Assembly: GCF_006715785.1 (NCBI RefSeq)
Contig: NZ_VFNX01000001.1
Location: forward strand, 5,684,001-5,748,000
DNA length: 64,000 nucleotides
Source of the DNA: Streptomyces puniciscabiei
GTDB lineage: Bacteria; Actinomycetota; Actinomycetes; Streptomycetales; Streptomycetaceae
Direction: 5' to 3'
A program made the translations under genes and the position numbers. Below are positions 51,694 to 59,518 of the stretch, piece by piece. The notes beneath the pieces are model-generated. The model did not search any database. It was not told the DNA's origin and saw nothing but the letters and a program-made list of their open reading frames with translations. How positions within the stretch are numbered: the stretch's first letter is position 1; each line of letters begins with the position of its first letter.

Positions 51694-53357
51694 GCGCCTC
51701 CCCGTACGCGGCGCGCCCCTGGCTGGCCCTGCTCGACGACGCCCAGCGCGGCCCGATCGACCCCGCCGACTCGCTGGTGCACGCCCTGCGGGCGGCTGTG
51801 GCCGAGGCGCCCGAGCGCACCTTCCTCGCCTACTTCGACGCGCGGCTGAGCTACCGCGAGGTCGACGAGCTGAGCGACTCCGTCGCCGCCCACCTCGCCG
51901 CGCGCGGCCTGGAACGCGGTGACCGGCTTGCGGTGCTGCTGCAGAACTCCCCGCACTTCGTGCTCGCCGTCCTCGGCGCCTGGAAGGCCGGCGCGACCGT
52001 CGTCCCGGTCAACCCGATGTACAAGTCCGCCGAGATGGAGCACATCCTGCGGGACGCCGAGGTGGCCGCACTGGTCTGTTCCGAGCGGGCCTGGGAGTCG
52101 TACCTGCGGCAGACGGCGGCCGGCTCGCCGGTGCGGATCGTGCTCACCGCATCCGAGTTGGACTTCCAGACCCGCGACGACGCGCGCGTGCTCGGGTTCG
52201 AGCGGCTGCCCCAGGCGCCGGACACCGACGACCTCGTGGCCGTCGCCCGGCAGAGCGGCAGGGCGCCCGAGGGCCGCGACCCGCGCCCGGACGACATCGC
52301 GCTGATCAGCTACACCTCCGGCACCAGCGGCACCCCCAAGGGCGCCACCAACACGCACGGCAACATCATGCACAACGCCGAGCGGCAGCGGACCGGGCTC
52401 GCACTGCCGCAGGCGCCGGTCTACTACGCGCTCGCGCCGCTGTTCCACATCACCGGCATGGTCTGCCAGTTCGGGGCCTGCCTGAACAGCGCCGGCACGC
52501 TGGTGCTCGCCTACCGCTTCGAGCCCGGACTGGTCCTGGAAGCCTTCGCCGAGCACCAACCGCACTACACGGTCGGCCCGTCCACCGCCTACATGGCGCT
52601 GGCCGCCCACCCGGACGCCACCCGCGAGCACTTCGCCTCCTTCGTGAACCTCTCCTCCGGCGGCGCGCCCGTGCCCCCCGCGCTGGTGGAGAGGTTCCGC
52701 GAGCGCTTCGGGCCGTACATCCGCGTCGGCTACGGCCTCACCGAGTGCTCCGGCCCGTGCGCCGCCGTCCCGCCCGGCCTGGAGGCGCCCGTGGACCCCG
52801 TCTCCGGCACGCTGTCGGTGGGCGTGCCCGGGGCCGACACGCTCGTGCGGATCGTGGACGAGCAGGGCGAGGAGGTGCCCTTCGGGGAGCAGGGCGAGAT
52901 CGTCGTCCGCGGGCCCCAGGTGATCCCCGGCTACTGGCGGCGCCCGGACGCCACCGCCGAGGCCTTCCCGGACGGCGAGCTGCGCACCGGCGACATCGGC
53001 TTCATGGACCCGCAGGGCTGGCTCTACGTCGTCGACCGCAAGAAGGACATGATCAACGCGTCCGGCTTCAAGGTGTGGCCGCGCGAGGTCGAGGACGTGC
53101 TGTACACCCACCCGGCGGTGCGCGAGGCGGCCGTCGTCGGCGTCCCCGACGGCTACCGTGGCGAGACCGTCAAGGCGTACATCAGCCTGCGTCCGGGCGC
53201 CGGGACGGACCCGGATGAACTCGCGGTGTACTGCAAGGAGAGACTGGCCGCCTACAAATACCCGCGGCAGGTGGAGATCCTGCCCGACCTGCCCAAGACG
53301 GCAAGTGGGAAGATCCTCCGGCGGGAACTGCGTTCCCGAGCGCAGGACATTCGGTAA
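51690..53357 (+). CDS. Acyl-CoA synthetase (AMP-forming)
   Basis: A 555-residue ANL-superfamily ligase. YTSGTSGTPKGA is the P-loop, GYGLTECSG the A5 motif, GELRTGDIGFMD the A7 motif, VDRKKDMINASGFKVWPRE the hinge/A8 motif and PKTASGKILRREL the A10 catalytic Lys. GTG 51690 overlaps the SDR stop. It activates a carboxylic acid to its CoA thioester through an acyl-adenylate. A medium- or long-chain acid, or a hydroxy- or keto-acid, is possible; the substrate cannot be fixed. Confidence 0.94.
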   Translation: MSASPYAARPWLALLDDAQRGPIDPADSLVHALRAAVAEAPERTFLAYFDARLSYREVDELSDSVAAHLAARGLERGDRLAVLLQNSPHFVLAVLGAWKAGATVVPVNPMYKSAEMEHILRDAEVAALVCSERAWESYLRQTAAGSPVRIVLTASELDFQTRDDARVLGFERLPQAPDTDDLVAVARQSGRAPEGRDPRPDDIALISYTSGTSGTPKGATNTHGNIMHNAERQRTGLALPQAPVYYALAPLFHITGMVCQFGACLNSAGTLVLAYRFEPGLVLEAFAEHQPHYTVGPSTAYMALAAHPDATREHFASFVNLSSGGAPVPPALVERFRERFGPYIRVGYGLTECSGPCAAVPPGLEAPVDPVSGTLSVGVPGADTLVRIVDEQGEEVPFGEQGEIVVRGPQVIPGYWRRPDATAEAFPDGELRTGDIGFMDPQGWLYVVDRKKDMINASGFKVWPREVEDVLYTHPAVREAAVVGVPDGYRGETVKAYISLRPGAGTDPDELAVYCKERLAAYKYPRQVEILPDLPKTASGKILRRELRSRAQDIR

Positions 53358-53374
53358 GCATCACGGAAAGGCAG

Positions 53375-53977
53375 GTGGCGGCAGTGCCCAGGACGACGGA
53401 CGGAGACGGGACGCCCGTTCCGCAGCGGCTGCTGGCCGCCGCCACCCGGCTCTTCGCCGAGCAGGGATACGACCGCACCTCCGTGCAGGAGATCGTGGAG
53501 GCGGCCGGGGTCACCAAGGGAGCGCTGTACCACTACTTCGGCTCCAAGGACGACCTCCTGCACGAGGTGTACGCGCGCGTGCTGCGCATCCAGCAGGAAC
53601 GGCTCGACCACTTCGCCCGCATGGACGCGCCGGTGGAGGAACGGCTCAGAGCCGCCGCGGCGGACGTGGTCGTCACCACGATCGACAACCTCGACGACGC
53701 GATGATCTTCTTCCGGTCCATGCACCACCTCAGCCCGGAGAAGAACAAGCAGGTCCGCGCCGAGCGCCGGCGCTACCACGAACAGTTCCGCGCGCTGATC
53801 GAGGAGGGCCAGCAGGCCGGCGTCTTCTCCACGGCGACCCCGGCCGACCTGGTCGTGGACTACCACTTCGGCTCCGTCCACCACCTGTCCACCTGGTACC
53901 GCCCCGACGGGCCCCTCACCCCGCAGCAGGTCGCCGACCACCTCGCCGACCTGCTGCTGCGGGCGCTGCGTCCGTGA
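53375..53977 (+). CDS. TetR family regulator of the acyl-CoA operons
   Basis: A 200-residue regulator. HTH: QRLLAAATRLFAEQGYDRTSVQE with EAAGVTKGALYHYFGSKDDLLHEV. The C-terminal part, FFRSMHHLSPEKNKQVRAERRRYHEQFRAL, resembles the FadR/PsrA-like TetR_C_17/KstR2 group that senses acyl-CoA. GTG 53375 is 17 bases after the synthetase. Candidate binder of the CATACCGACCGGT sites upstream of this operon and of the kinase/ACAD operon. Its last 62 bases overlap the 3' end of the opposing LysR gene. Confidence 0.86.
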   Translation: MAAVPRTTDGDGTPVPQRLLAAATRLFAEQGYDRTSVQEIVEAAGVTKGALYHYFGSKDDLLHEVYARVLRIQQERLDHFARMDAPVEERLRAAAADVVVTTIDNLDDAMIFFRSMHHLSPEKNKQVRAERRRYHEQFRALIEEGQQAGVFSTATPADLVVDYHFGSVHHLSTWYRPDGPLTPQQVADHLADLLLRALRP

Positions 53978-54836
53978 GGTGACGGACGAGGGCCGCGGCA
54001 GCCGGGTTCCGGGGCTGCGGGCCGCGACCCGCGAGAACGACCGTACGGCCGGGCTCCGGCTGCCGTATGCGCACGCACGGCAGCCCGGCCCGCTCGCCGA
54101 TGGCCCGGGGCACGAACGCCACCCCGATCCCGGCCCGGACGAGGTCCACCAGCAGCCCGATCTGGGTGACGTCACAGGTGATACGGCGGTCCAGGCCGCA
54201 GTGGGCCGCGAGGCGCCGTACGGCCGTCTCCAGGCCGGTTCCCGCACGGAAGTCGACGAAGGGCTCGTCGGCGAGGTCCCTGATGAGCGTGCGGCCCGCC
54301 TCGGCCAGCGGATGTCCCGGCGCGGTGATCAGCACCAGCTCCTCGTGCCAGGTGGCGTGCGCGTGCAGACCCTCGGGCAGGTCGCGCGCCTCCGGGGCGA
54401 CGAACGCCAGGTCCAGCTCGCCGGCTCTCAGCGCCTCGGTCAGCTCGGCGACGGTCGCGTCCCGCACGGAGACCTGGATGCCGGGGAAATCCCGGTGGAA
54501 GCCGGCGAGTTCGGCGGGCAGGTCCACGCAGGTCAGGGTCTGGATCGTACCGATGGACACGCGGCCGACGGCCAGTCCCGCCACGGCCGCGACCGCCTCC
54601 CGGGCCGCTTCGGCGCCCGCGAGCAGCGCGCGGGCCTGGGGCAGCAGGGCCCGGCCGGCCTCGGTGAGCACCACCCGGCGGCCCGCACGGTCGAACAGGT
54701 CGGCGCCCAGCTCCCGTTCCAGGTTCCGGACGGACGTGCTGAGTGCGGACTGCACGATGAGCTCGGCGCGTGCGGCGGCGGTGAAGCTGCCCTCGTTCAC
54801 CACCGCCATGAAGTGGCGCAGCTGACGCATCTCCAT
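53916..54836 (-). CDS. LysR family transcriptional regulator
   Basis: A 306-residue regulator. The N-terminal winged helix is MRQLRHFMAVVNEGSFTAAA with QSALSTSVRNLERELGADLF. The type-2 periplasmic-binding-like effector domain begins near residue 90 (VGRVSIGTIQTL) and includes DLAFVAPE and GLLVDLVRAGIGVAFVP. Low-complexity Ala/Gly/Arg tail. It overlaps the TetR gene tail-to-tail by 62 bases. A T-N11-A dyad (54838-54854) lies 2 bases upstream of its start, so it is probably autoregulated and may act on the divergent side. No conventional divergent gene exists, only a tiny ORF. Confidence 0.87.
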   Translation of the reverse strand: MEMRQLRHFMAVVNEGSFTAAARAELIVQSALSTSVRNLERELGADLFDRAGRRVVLTEAGRALLPQARALLAGAEAAREAVAAVAGLAVGRVSIGTIQTLTCVDLPAELAGFHRDFPGIQVSVRDATVAELTEALRAGELDLAFVAPEARDLPEGLHAHATWHEELVLITAPGHPLAEAGRTLIRDLADEPFVDFRAGTGLETAVRRLAAHCGLDRRITCDVTQIGLLVDLVRAGIGVAFVPRAIGERAGLPCVRIRQPEPGRTVVLAGRGPQPRNPAAAALVRHLTDAAPAAAGRRGGRRPAAG

Positions 54837-54837
54837 C

Positions 54838-54854
54838 CATCTATTCTAGAGATG
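54838..54854. promoter_or_regulatory. LysR-type T-N11-A dyad
   Basis: CATCT-ATTCTAG-AGATG, with T54840 and A54852 eleven bases apart, right before the LysR start codon. Dyad, spacing and position are those of a LysR autoregulatory box. Confidence 0.6.
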
Positions 54855-54911
54855 CGGACCAGCGAAACCATCTGTTGGACCGGTGGGCGGCCTGCGGGCC
54901 ACGCTGGACGC

Positions 54912-55001
54912 ATGACTCGCAGACCGTATCTCCTGCACCGGTTCCTGGCGTTCCTCCGCACCCTCGCCCGCGAGGACCACCATTACTCAGGCGGCTACTA
55001 G
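54912..55001 (+). CDS. Possible 29-residue peptide divergent from LysR
   Basis: ATG 54912 opens a 29-codon frame, stopping at TAG 54999-55001, beginning MTRRPYLLHRFLAFLRTL and ending HHYSGGY. It has an amphipathic hydrophobic/basic helix and an aromatic tail. It lies where a LysR-regulated gene normally starts, 8 bases before the end of the opposing ACAD gene. I see no clear ribosome-binding site. It may be a real short peptide, a leader remnant or chance. Confidence 0.3.
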   Translation: MTRRPYLLHRFLAFLRTLAREDHHYSGGY

Positions 55002-55008
55002 AGGTAGC

Positions 55009-56223
55009 TCACAGGTACTTCTTCAGCTCCCGCCGCGCCAGCGACCGCTGGTGCACCTCGTCCGGGCCGTCGGCCAGCATCAGGGTGCGGGCGCTCGCGT
55101 ACAGCTCGGCCAGCGGGAAGTCCTGGCTCACCCCGCCCGCGCCGTGCAGCTGGATCGCGCGGTCCAGGATGCCGGCCACCGCGCGCGGCGTGGCAATCTT
55201 GATGGCCTGGATCTCGGTGTGGGCGCCCTTGTTGCCGACGGTGTCCATCAGCCAGGCCGTCTTCAGCACCAGCAGCCGCAGCTGCTCCACCGTCACCCGC
55301 GCGTCGGCGATCCAGTTCTGGACCACTCCCTGCTGGGCCAGCGCCTTGCCGAACGCCGAACGGGAGACGGCCCGCCGGCACATCAGCTCGATCGCCCGCT
55401 CGGCCATGCCGATCAGCCGCATGCAGTGGTGGATCCGGCCGGGGCCGAGCCGGGCCTGGGCGATGGCGAAGCCGCCGCCCTCCTCGCCGATGAGGTTGGT
55501 GACCGGCACGCGCGCGTGGTCGAAGACGACCTCCGCATGGCCGCCGTGCGAGTGGTCCTCGTAACCGAAGACCTGCATGGCGCGCTTGACGGTCACGCCG
55601 GGGGTGTCGCGCGGCACCAGGACCATGGACTGCTGGCGCCGGATGTCGGGGCCGTCCGGGTCCGTCTTGCCCATCACGATGAAGATCTTGCAGTCCGGGT
55701 TCATCGCGCCGGAGATGTACCACTTGCGGCCGGTGATGACGTACTCGTCGCCGTCGCGCTCGATGTGCGTGGTGATGTTGGTGGCGTCGGAGGAGGCCAC
55801 CTCCGGCTCGGTCATCGCGAAGGCCGAGCGGATCTCACCGGCCAGCAGCGGCTCCAGCCACTGCTTCTTCTGCCGCTCGTCGCCGAACTGCGCCAGCACC
55901 TCCATGTTCCCGGTGTCGGGCGCGGCGCAGTTGGTCGCGGTGGGCGCCAGATGCGGGGAGCGGCCGGTGATCTCGGCGAGCGGCGCGTACTGGAGGTTGG
56001 TGAGTCCCGCGCCGTACTCGCCGTCGGGCAGGAACAGGTTCCACAGACCCTGCCTGCGGGCCTCGGCCTTCAGTTCCCCGACCACGGCCGGGGTGTCCCA
56101 CGGGGAGGCGAGCGCGGCCCGCTGCTCCTCGGCGACCGCCTCGGCCGGGTAGACGTACTCCTCCATGAAGGCGAGCAGCTTGGCGCGCAGTTCCTCGGTG
56201 CGCGCGTCGAACGCGAAGTCCAT
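55009..56223 (-). CDS. ACAD10/11-like acyl-CoA dehydrogenase
   Basis: A 404-residue flavoenzyme. AFAMTEPEVASSDATNI and ITGRKWYISGAM are the acyl-CoA dehydrogenase loops, and RSAFGKALAQQGVVQ the FAD segment. The C-terminal active-site motif is ADGPDEVHQRS instead of the usual YEGTSQ, with Asp near the catalytic Glu position, the pattern of the ACAD10/ACAD11 group. Those animal enzymes, fused to a kinase domain, process 4-hydroxyacyl-CoAs after phosphorylation. Here the kinase is the adjacent upstream gene, 6 bases away. Confidence 0.9.
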   Translation of the reverse strand: MDFAFDARTEELRAKLLAFMEEYVYPAEAVAEEQRAALASPWDTPAVVGELKAEARRQGLWNLFLPDGEYGAGLTNLQYAPLAEITGRSPHLAPTATNCAAPDTGNMEVLAQFGDERQKKQWLEPLLAGEIRSAFAMTEPEVASSDATNITTHIERDGDEYVITGRKWYISGAMNPDCKIFIVMGKTDPDGPDIRRQQSMVLVPRDTPGVTVKRAMQVFGYEDHSHGGHAEVVFDHARVPVTNLIGEEGGGFAIAQARLGPGRIHHCMRLIGMAERAIELMCRRAVSRSAFGKALAQQGVVQNWIADARVTVEQLRLLVLKTAWLMDTVGNKGAHTEIQAIKIATPRAVAGILDRAIQLHGAGGVSQDFPLAELYASARTLMLADGPDEVHQRSLARRELKKYL

Positions 56224-56229
56224 GTCCGG

Positions 56230-57252
56230 TCAGCCTTCCTGAAGGGTCGTCAGTCCGTGGTCGATGAAGACGGGCACGAGGTCGCCGATCCGGTCGAAGC
56301 CGCGCCCGACCGTCTGGCCCAGCGTGTACCGGTAGTGGATGCCCTCCAGGATCACGGCCAGCTTGAACCAGGCGAACGCCGTGTACCAGGAGACGCCGGA
56401 GACGTCGCGCCCCGAGCGCTCGGCGTACCGCTCGATCAGCTCCCGCGGGGAAGGGTGCCCCGGGGCCTCGGCGGTGGTGGAGACGGGCGAGTCGGCCATC
56501 CCCAGCGGCCGGCTGTACATCACCAGCAGGCCCAGGTCGGTGAGCGGGTCGCCGAGCGTGGACATCTCCCAGTCGAGGATCGCCTTGATCTGGTCGTCGT
56601 CCCCGATGAGGACGTTGTCGAGCCGGTAGTCGCCGTGCACGACGGCCGGGGCGGGGGAGGCGGGCAGCTCTCTTCCCAGGGCCGCGTGCAGTTCGTCGAT
56701 GCCGGCCAGTTCGCGGTTGCGGGAGGCGTCCAGCTGCTTGCCCCAGCGGCGCAGCTGCCGGTCCAGGAAGCCCTCGGGGCGGCCGAAGTCCTCGAGGCCC
56801 ACCGCGGCCGGGTCCACCGCGTGCAGGTCGACCAGCGTGTCCACCAGGGACAGCACCGCGTTCCGGGTGCGCTCGGGGCCGAGCGGGGCGAGCTGCTGGG
56901 CGGTGCGGTAGGGGGTGCCCTCGACGAACTCCATGACGTAGAACGGCGCCCCGAGAACCTTCTCGTCCTCGCACAGCAGCACCGGGCGCGGGACCGGCAC
57001 CCGGGTCGGGTGCAGGGCGCTGATCACGCGGTGCTCGCGCTTCATGTCGTGCGCGGTGGCCAGGACGTGGCCGAGCGGGGGCCGGCGTACGACCCACCGG
57101 GAGGTGCCGTCGGAGAGCGCGTAGGTGAGGTTCGACCGGCCGCCCTCGATCAGCCGGCCGGTGAGGGGGCCGGTCACCAGACCGGGGCGCTCGCGGTCGA
57201 GGTGGGCGCGCAGCCGGTCCAGGTCGAGTCCGGGCGGGTGGTCGGCGCTCAT
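56230..57252 (-). CDS. APH-family phosphotransferase (ACAD10/11 N-domain or LvaA-like)
   Basis: A 340-residue kinase. VHGDYRLDNVLI is the catalytic loop with the base Asp, and ILDWEMSTLGDPLTDL the metal-binding loop. GGRSNLTYALSDG is the nucleotide-binding hairpin. It is not an antibiotic kinase by pairing: the partner gene 6 bases downstream encodes an ACAD10/11-like dehydrogenase, and this domain order is fused in animals. Expected reaction: phosphorylation of the 4-hydroxyl of a hydroxyacyl-CoA. ATG 57252 is 41 bases downstream of a TetR-type operator. Confidence 0.9.
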   Translation of the reverse strand: MSADHPPGLDLDRLRAHLDRERPGLVTGPLTGRLIEGGRSNLTYALSDGTSRWVVRRPPLGHVLATAHDMKREHRVISALHPTRVPVPRPVLLCEDEKVLGAPFYVMEFVEGTPYRTAQQLAPLGPERTRNAVLSLVDTLVDLHAVDPAAVGLEDFGRPEGFLDRQLRRWGKQLDASRNRELAGIDELHAALGRELPASPAPAVVHGDYRLDNVLIGDDDQIKAILDWEMSTLGDPLTDLGLLVMYSRPLGMADSPVSTTAEAPGHPSPRELIERYAERSGRDVSGVSWYTAFAWFKLAVILEGIHYRYTLGQTVGRGFDRIGDLVPVFIDHGLTTLQEG

Positions 57253-57293
57253 GCATCACTCCTACGAACGGATGAACAGGACCCGACCCATGA

Positions 57294-57311
57294 TGCCGAC
57301 CGGTCGGTATG
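57294..57311. promoter_or_regulatory. TetR-type operator upstream of kinase/ACAD operon
   Basis: TGCCGACCGGTCGGTATG with a 12-base perfect palindrome CCGACCGGTCGG at its centre, 41 bases upstream of the kinase start codon. Outer arms ATGCCG/CGGTAT carry one mismatch. Resembles the site at 50851. Confidence 0.75.
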
Positions 57312-57363
57312 CCGTCCAGTATGCGGAGCGATCAGGCGGCCGAACGTGACGGGAGCCACGATA

Positions 57364-57405
57364 GGCCGACGGCCCCCCGGCGCGCTGCCCGGAGAGCCGT
57401 CGGCC
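57364..57405. terminator. Terminator-like hairpin downstream of His-rich gene
   Basis: Ten-base perfect arms GGCCGACGGC and GCCGTCGGCC enclose 22 bases. It begins 16 bases past the stop of the minus-strand His-rich gene and upstream of the kinase promoter, so it insulates the two. Confidence 0.6.
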
Positions 57406-57420
57406 CCGGTTGCGGTGTCG

Positions 57421-57720
57421 TCAGTGGTCGTCCCAGTGGCCCTCGTGCTCGGCGTGCCGGTGGCCGCCGTGCAGATAGTCCACGTGATCGCCGTGCGGCA
57501 CCTGCGCGTGCCCGCACTCGTCGTAGTGCACGTGCTCGTGGCCCTCGTGGACGGTGTGCCCGGCCGGCTCGCACTCGTCCCAGTGGCCCTCGTGCTCGCG
57601 GTGCAGATGCCCGTCGTGCGCGTAGTCCAGGTGGTCGCCGTGCGGCACGGCGCAGTGCCCGCAGCCCGGACCGTGGCTGTGCGTGCGGTGTTCGGTGTGT
57701 TCCTGGTGAACGGTGGTCAT
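57421..57720 (-). CDS. Small His-rich duplicated metal-binding protein
   Basis: A 99-residue protein with about 32 histidines. Two copies of a unit of about 30 residues are visible: GCGHCAVPHGDHLDYAHDGH and ECGHAQVPHGDHVDYLHGGH, each followed by HxEHEGHWD. Four Cys lie in GPGCGHCAVP and DEC contexts. The pattern is that of zinc- or nickel-binding storage or buffering proteins; no signal peptide or membrane helix, so it is cytoplasmic. A promoter lies in the 60-base gap to the plus-strand oxidoreductase. No Zur or Nur box was recognised there. Confidence 0.8.
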   Translation of the reverse strand: MTTVHQEHTEHRTHSHGPGCGHCAVPHGDHLDYAHDGHLHREHEGHWDECEPAGHTVHEGHEHVHYDECGHAQVPHGDHVDYLHGGHRHAEHEGHWDDH

Positions 57721-57780
57721 GGTGCTCACCTTCGGGGGTACCACTTGCGTGGCCGACGAGTACCCCGGAGGGTCGAGTGC

Positions 57781-58785
57781 ATGAAGGGCATCAGCTACCG
57801 CCGCTACGGCGGACCGGAGGTGCTGGAGTACGGCGAGGTGCGCGACCCGAAGGTCGGCCCCGACCAGGTGCTGGTCAAGGTCCGTGCCGCGGCCGTCAAC
57901 CCGGTCGACTGGAAGTGCCGCGAGGGGTATCTCGACGCGCTGCTGGACGCCGTCTTCCCGGTGGTCCCCGGCTGGGACGTCAGCGGGGTGGTCGTCCGGC
58001 CCGGCGCCGCGGTCACGGAGTTCGCCGTCGGCGACGAGGTCATCGGCTACTGCCGCGAGGACTTCCTCTCCCGCGGCACCTTCGCCGAGTACGTCGCGGC
58101 GCCCGTGCGCACCCTGGCCCGCAAGCCGCGCAACCTGTCCTTCGAGGAGGCCGCCGGCCTGCCGCTCGCCGGGCTGACCGCCTACCAGGTGCTGGTGAAG
58201 GCGCTGGAGGTGGGGCGCGGCGAGAGCGTGCTGGTGCACGCGGCGGCCGGCGGCGTCGGCTCCCTCGCCGTCCAGATCGCCGCCCACCTCGGCGCCCGGG
58301 TCATCGGCACGGCGAGCGAGCGCAACCACGACTATGTGCGCGGCCTCGGCGGCGAACCGGTGACCTACGGCGAAGGCCTGGCCGGACGGGTGCGCGCGCT
58401 CGCCCCCGAGGGCGTGGACGCGGTCTTCGACACCGTCGGCGGTGACACCCTGAAGACCTCGGCCGACCTGCTCGCCCCGGAGGGCCGGCTGGCGTCGATC
58501 GCCGACCCGGAGGTGGTGCGCTACGGCGGCCGCTACTGCTTCGTCCGCCCGGACGCCGAGGACCTGGGCACGCTCGCCCGGCTGGCCGAGCGGGGCGTCG
58601 TCTCGGTGCACGTCCAGGAGACGTTCCCGCTGGAGCGGGCCGCGGACGCGCACCGGCTGAACCAGGAGGGCCGCACCCGCGGGAAGATCGTGGTCACCGT
58701 GGACGGGCAGGAAGCGGAAGGCAGCGTCTGGACCAGGGGTGAGGAGCGCACCCTGTACCGCACCAGCCAGGAGGGCACGCTCTAG
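57781..58785 (+). CDS. NADP-dependent MDR oxidoreductase (quinone oxidoreductase-like)
   Basis: A 334-residue zinc-free medium-chain dehydrogenase. MKGISYRRYGGPEVLEYGEV, NPVDWKCREG, VPGWDVSGVVV and the Rossmann segment HAAAGGVGSLAVQIA are those of the QOR group. The C-terminal 20 residues (EEGSVWTRG to STL-like) are polar. Probably reduces quinones or enones with NADPH in the cytoplasm. It is divergent from the His-rich protein gene. ATG at 57781. Confidence 0.9.
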   Translation: MKGISYRRYGGPEVLEYGEVRDPKVGPDQVLVKVRAAAVNPVDWKCREGYLDALLDAVFPVVPGWDVSGVVVRPGAAVTEFAVGDEVIGYCREDFLSRGTFAEYVAAPVRTLARKPRNLSFEEAAGLPLAGLTAYQVLVKALEVGRGESVLVHAAAGGVGSLAVQIAAHLGARVIGTASERNHDYVRGLGGEPVTYGEGLAGRVRALAPEGVDAVFDTVGGDTLKTSADLLAPEGRLASIADPEVVRYGGRYCFVRPDAEDLGTLARLAERGVVSVHVQETFPLERAADAHRLNQEGRTRGKIVVTVDGQEAEGSVWTRGEERTLYRTSQEGTL

Positions 58786-58793
58786 GACAGGAC

Positions 58794-59108
58794 CTAGACG
58801 ACCAGCGCGGCCGCGCACACCGCCAGTGCCACCGCGCACAGCGCCGCCGCCGTCGCGTGCCGGGGGGCGAGCACCGGCGGACGGGGACCGGTCGCCAGGG
58901 TCCGGATCCGGCGGTGGGCCACCCACAGAAAGCCCAGGAAGAGCACGCAGCACGCGGCGCAGACCGTCGCCCCGGTGACCGAGGCGCCGCCGTGCAGGGC
59001 GGCCCTGAGGGCGAGCACGGCGGCCACGGCGGCCGAGAGGGTCGTACGGCGCCAGGCCAGCCGGGTCCGCTCCGGCTGCAGCCCCGGATCGCGTCCGGCC
59101 GCGCTCAC
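58794..59108 (-). CDS. DUF202 membrane protein (short)
   Basis: A 104-residue protein with three hydrophobic helices (AVAAVLALRAAL, TGATVCAACCVLFLGFLWVA, AAALCAVALAVCAAALVV). RTRLAWRRTTL near the start is the DUF202 signature. GTG 59108 overlaps the TGA of the gene upstream (GTGA), so the pair is coupled; an ATG at 59117 is in frame. Function unknown. Six Cys or more in helices are unusual but have no known role. Confidence 0.82.
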   Translation of the reverse strand: MSAAGRDPGLQPERTRLAWRRTTLSAAVAAVLALRAALHGGASVTGATVCAACCVLFLGFLWVAHRRIRTLATGPRPPVLAPRHATAAALCAVALAVCAAALVV

Positions 59109-59497
59109 CCCGCCCATCCGGCCAGCACCACCACGACCATCGCCACGGCCACCACCGCGACGACCAGGCTCAGCAGCGCCGGGAACCGGGACGCGGGCAG
59201 GTCCTCACCGCGCCGGATCGCCCGCTCGCAGCGCACCCAGTGGTTCACCGCGCGCAGCGAGCAGAGCACCCCGGCGCCGAGCAGGGCGAGCGCGAGACCG
59301 ACCCGCCACGCCCAGCGCAGGTCCGGCAGGAACTGGTCCACCGCGAATCCGCCGCCGATCAGCGCGAGCGCCGTGCGCAGCCAGGCGAGAAAGGTGCGCT
59401 CATTGGCCAGCGAGAACCGGTAGTCGGGCGTGCCGCCCTCGTCCCGCACCTGTTCCGGCGCGAACCACAGCCGGATGTTCGTCACGAAATCGCTCAC
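59105..59497 (-). CDS. DUF202 (YidH-like) membrane protein
   Basis: A 130-residue protein. The N-terminal segment DYRFSLANERTFLAWLRTALALIGGG is the YidH/DUF202 motif, followed by two further helices (WRVGLALALLGAGVLCSL and LVVAVVAVAMVVVVLAG). Function unknown. It is first gene of a coupled pair with another DUF202 protein, the usual arrangement for this family. Members occur across bacteria and yeast vacuoles, where the domain accompanies transport subunits. Confidence 0.88.
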   Translation of the reverse strand: MSDFVTNIRLWFAPEQVRDEGGTPDYRFSLANERTFLAWLRTALALIGGGFAVDQFLPDLRWAWRVGLALALLGAGVLCSLRAVNHWVRCERAIRRGEDLPASRFPALLSLVVAVVAVAMVVVVLAGWAG

Positions 59498-59518
59498 GCG
59501 GCCGACCCTACCGGGCGG

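Noticed and set aside
57421..58953. A 510-codon minus-strand frame joining the His-rich gene to upstream sequence
   Set aside because: The upstream part is antisense to the quinone oxidoreductase gene and shadow-like; the real start is ATG 57720.
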